Shown here: positions 43,381 through 43,734 of the stretch, in pieces
Layout of the letters: each line of letters starts with the position of its first letter
How positions within the stretch are numbered: the first letter of the stretch is position 1
NCBI GenBank assembly: GCA_902826835.1
Contig: CADEGH010000039.1
Coordinates: forward strand, 3,565 to 47,298
Length of the DNA stretch: 43,734 nt
Source of the DNA: an uncultured bacterium
Lineage (GTDB): Bacteria > Planctomycetota > GCA-002687715
Direction: 5' to 3'
Translations under genes and position numbers: made by a program
The notes under the pieces: model-generated
Databases searched by the model: none
Seen by the model: only the letters and a program-made list of their open reading frames with translations
Told to the model about the DNA's origin: nothing

Positions 43381-43486
43381 CAACTCCTTAATGGACTCTT
43401 GATGTGAGGACTGATTCAACGGGGTTTGGAAGTGAGGAGACTTGGTTCGACGCGAAACCTTAGGCCTCACGGATCAACGCCCGATT

Positions 43487-43503
43487 AAGACCGAGTAGGT
43501 CTT
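43487..43503. promoter_or_regulatory. Palindrome upstream of the TonB locus, possible operator
   Basis: AAGACC (43487-43492) and GGTCTT (43498-43503) form a perfect inverted repeat with a 5-base spacer, about 107 bp before the first gene of the locus. It may be a repressor site or a hairpin in the leader RNA. The role is inferred from position only. Confidence 0.3.
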
Positions 43504-43656
43504 CGACGAATCGATTTCTCGGTTTCGCGCCCTGCCCGGGCCTCCACGAAAGCGCGCGCAACACGCCCTCCCTACGTGCGCGCTTGCCAATGTCGAGGGA
43601 CCCCGTCGCCCCCCAACGTGCTCGCTGCCGCTCTCTCCCGACGTCCGCGCCCCCGC

Positions 43657-43700
43657 CCTCGCGACGTGCGTGCCACCGACCTCGCGACGTGCGTGCCACC
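43657..43700. repeat. Tandem 21-bp direct repeat
   Basis: Two identical 21-base copies (43657-43677 and 43680-43700) centred on GCGACGTGCGTGCCACC are separated by GA. Degenerate relatives with ACGTGC lie at about 43574 and 43616. The array continues toward the window edge and may be longer outside. Confidence 0.6.
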
Positions 43701-43734
43701 CCCCATGGGAACGCGGATCACCAGATCCGCCTGC

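Larger units (their letters stand above)
43381..43734. other. Upstream region of the TonB locus
   Basis: No gene is seen in these 354 bp. The region carries the palindrome at 43487-43503 and a set of short ACGTGCG-type repeats near the right end. It must hold the promoter of the minus-strand locus, but I could not define convincing -35/-10 boxes. Confidence 0.45.

Noticed and set aside
41581..43407. Plus-strand open frame of 608 codons opposite the beta-helix protein
   Set aside because: It is an antisense shadow rich in Val, Gly, Ala and Arg, with no signal peptide or domain.

Overview
The window is GC-rich DNA from a Gram-negative-type bacterium. Outer-membrane and TonB machinery, many secreted proteins, two ECF sigma factors beside large Ser/Thr kinases (one with TPRs, one with PEGA and sulfatase-modifying-like regions), an FG-GAP protein and LamG/glycine-rich surface proteins together resemble Planctomycetota. 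That assignment is inference from gene content, not a search result.

Left part (1-7.3 kb) is a defence or mobile region. The end of an AbiEi-type antitoxin gene overlaps its AbiEii nucleotidyltransferase toxin. A 1505-residue STAND/NACHT ATPase with a restriction-nuclease-like N-terminus follows. Next comes the cut-off N-terminus of another large defence-type protein, ending at a hairpin, and then a dead IS91-family transposase with two in-frame stops.

7.5-16.6 kb is a surface-protein and signalling unit: two tandem paralogous secreted LamG/glycine-rich proteins, an ECF sigma factor, and a transmembrane Ser/Thr kinase with TPRs.

16.6-18.7 kb (minus strand) looks like the wreck of a type I restriction-modification and toxin operon. 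Three separate 5' stubs of an hsdM-like methyltransferase gene sit next to an intact RhuM gene, a truncated DUF1016 (YhcG-like) gene, and a small gene that follows a zeta-toxin-like remnant. One stub is cut by what looks like an IS21-type end.

18.7-31.2 kb is mixed: a small secreted protein; a decaying ECF/kinase pair (only the tail of the sigma factor, and a kinase lacking the VAIK lysine and a normal C-lobe); an AAA ATPase with a 17-codon stub of its partner; a membrane glycosyltransferase with a fibronectin-III-like tail; an EamA-type transporter; then a kinase-PEGA-FGE protein, a coupled ECF sigma factor, a lipoprotein and an FG-GAP protein.

31.2-43.4 kb (minus strand) is a compact TonB2/TtpC-type energy-transduction locus in this transcription order: secreted beta-helix protein, TPR lipoprotein, TonB-dependent receptor, DUF3450 protein, long TtpC-like ExbB, ExbB/TolQ, ExbD, TonB and TPR lipoprotein. 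Most genes overlap or nearly touch, so they probably act together to import one unknown substrate. No tRNA, rRNA or CRISPR array was seen.
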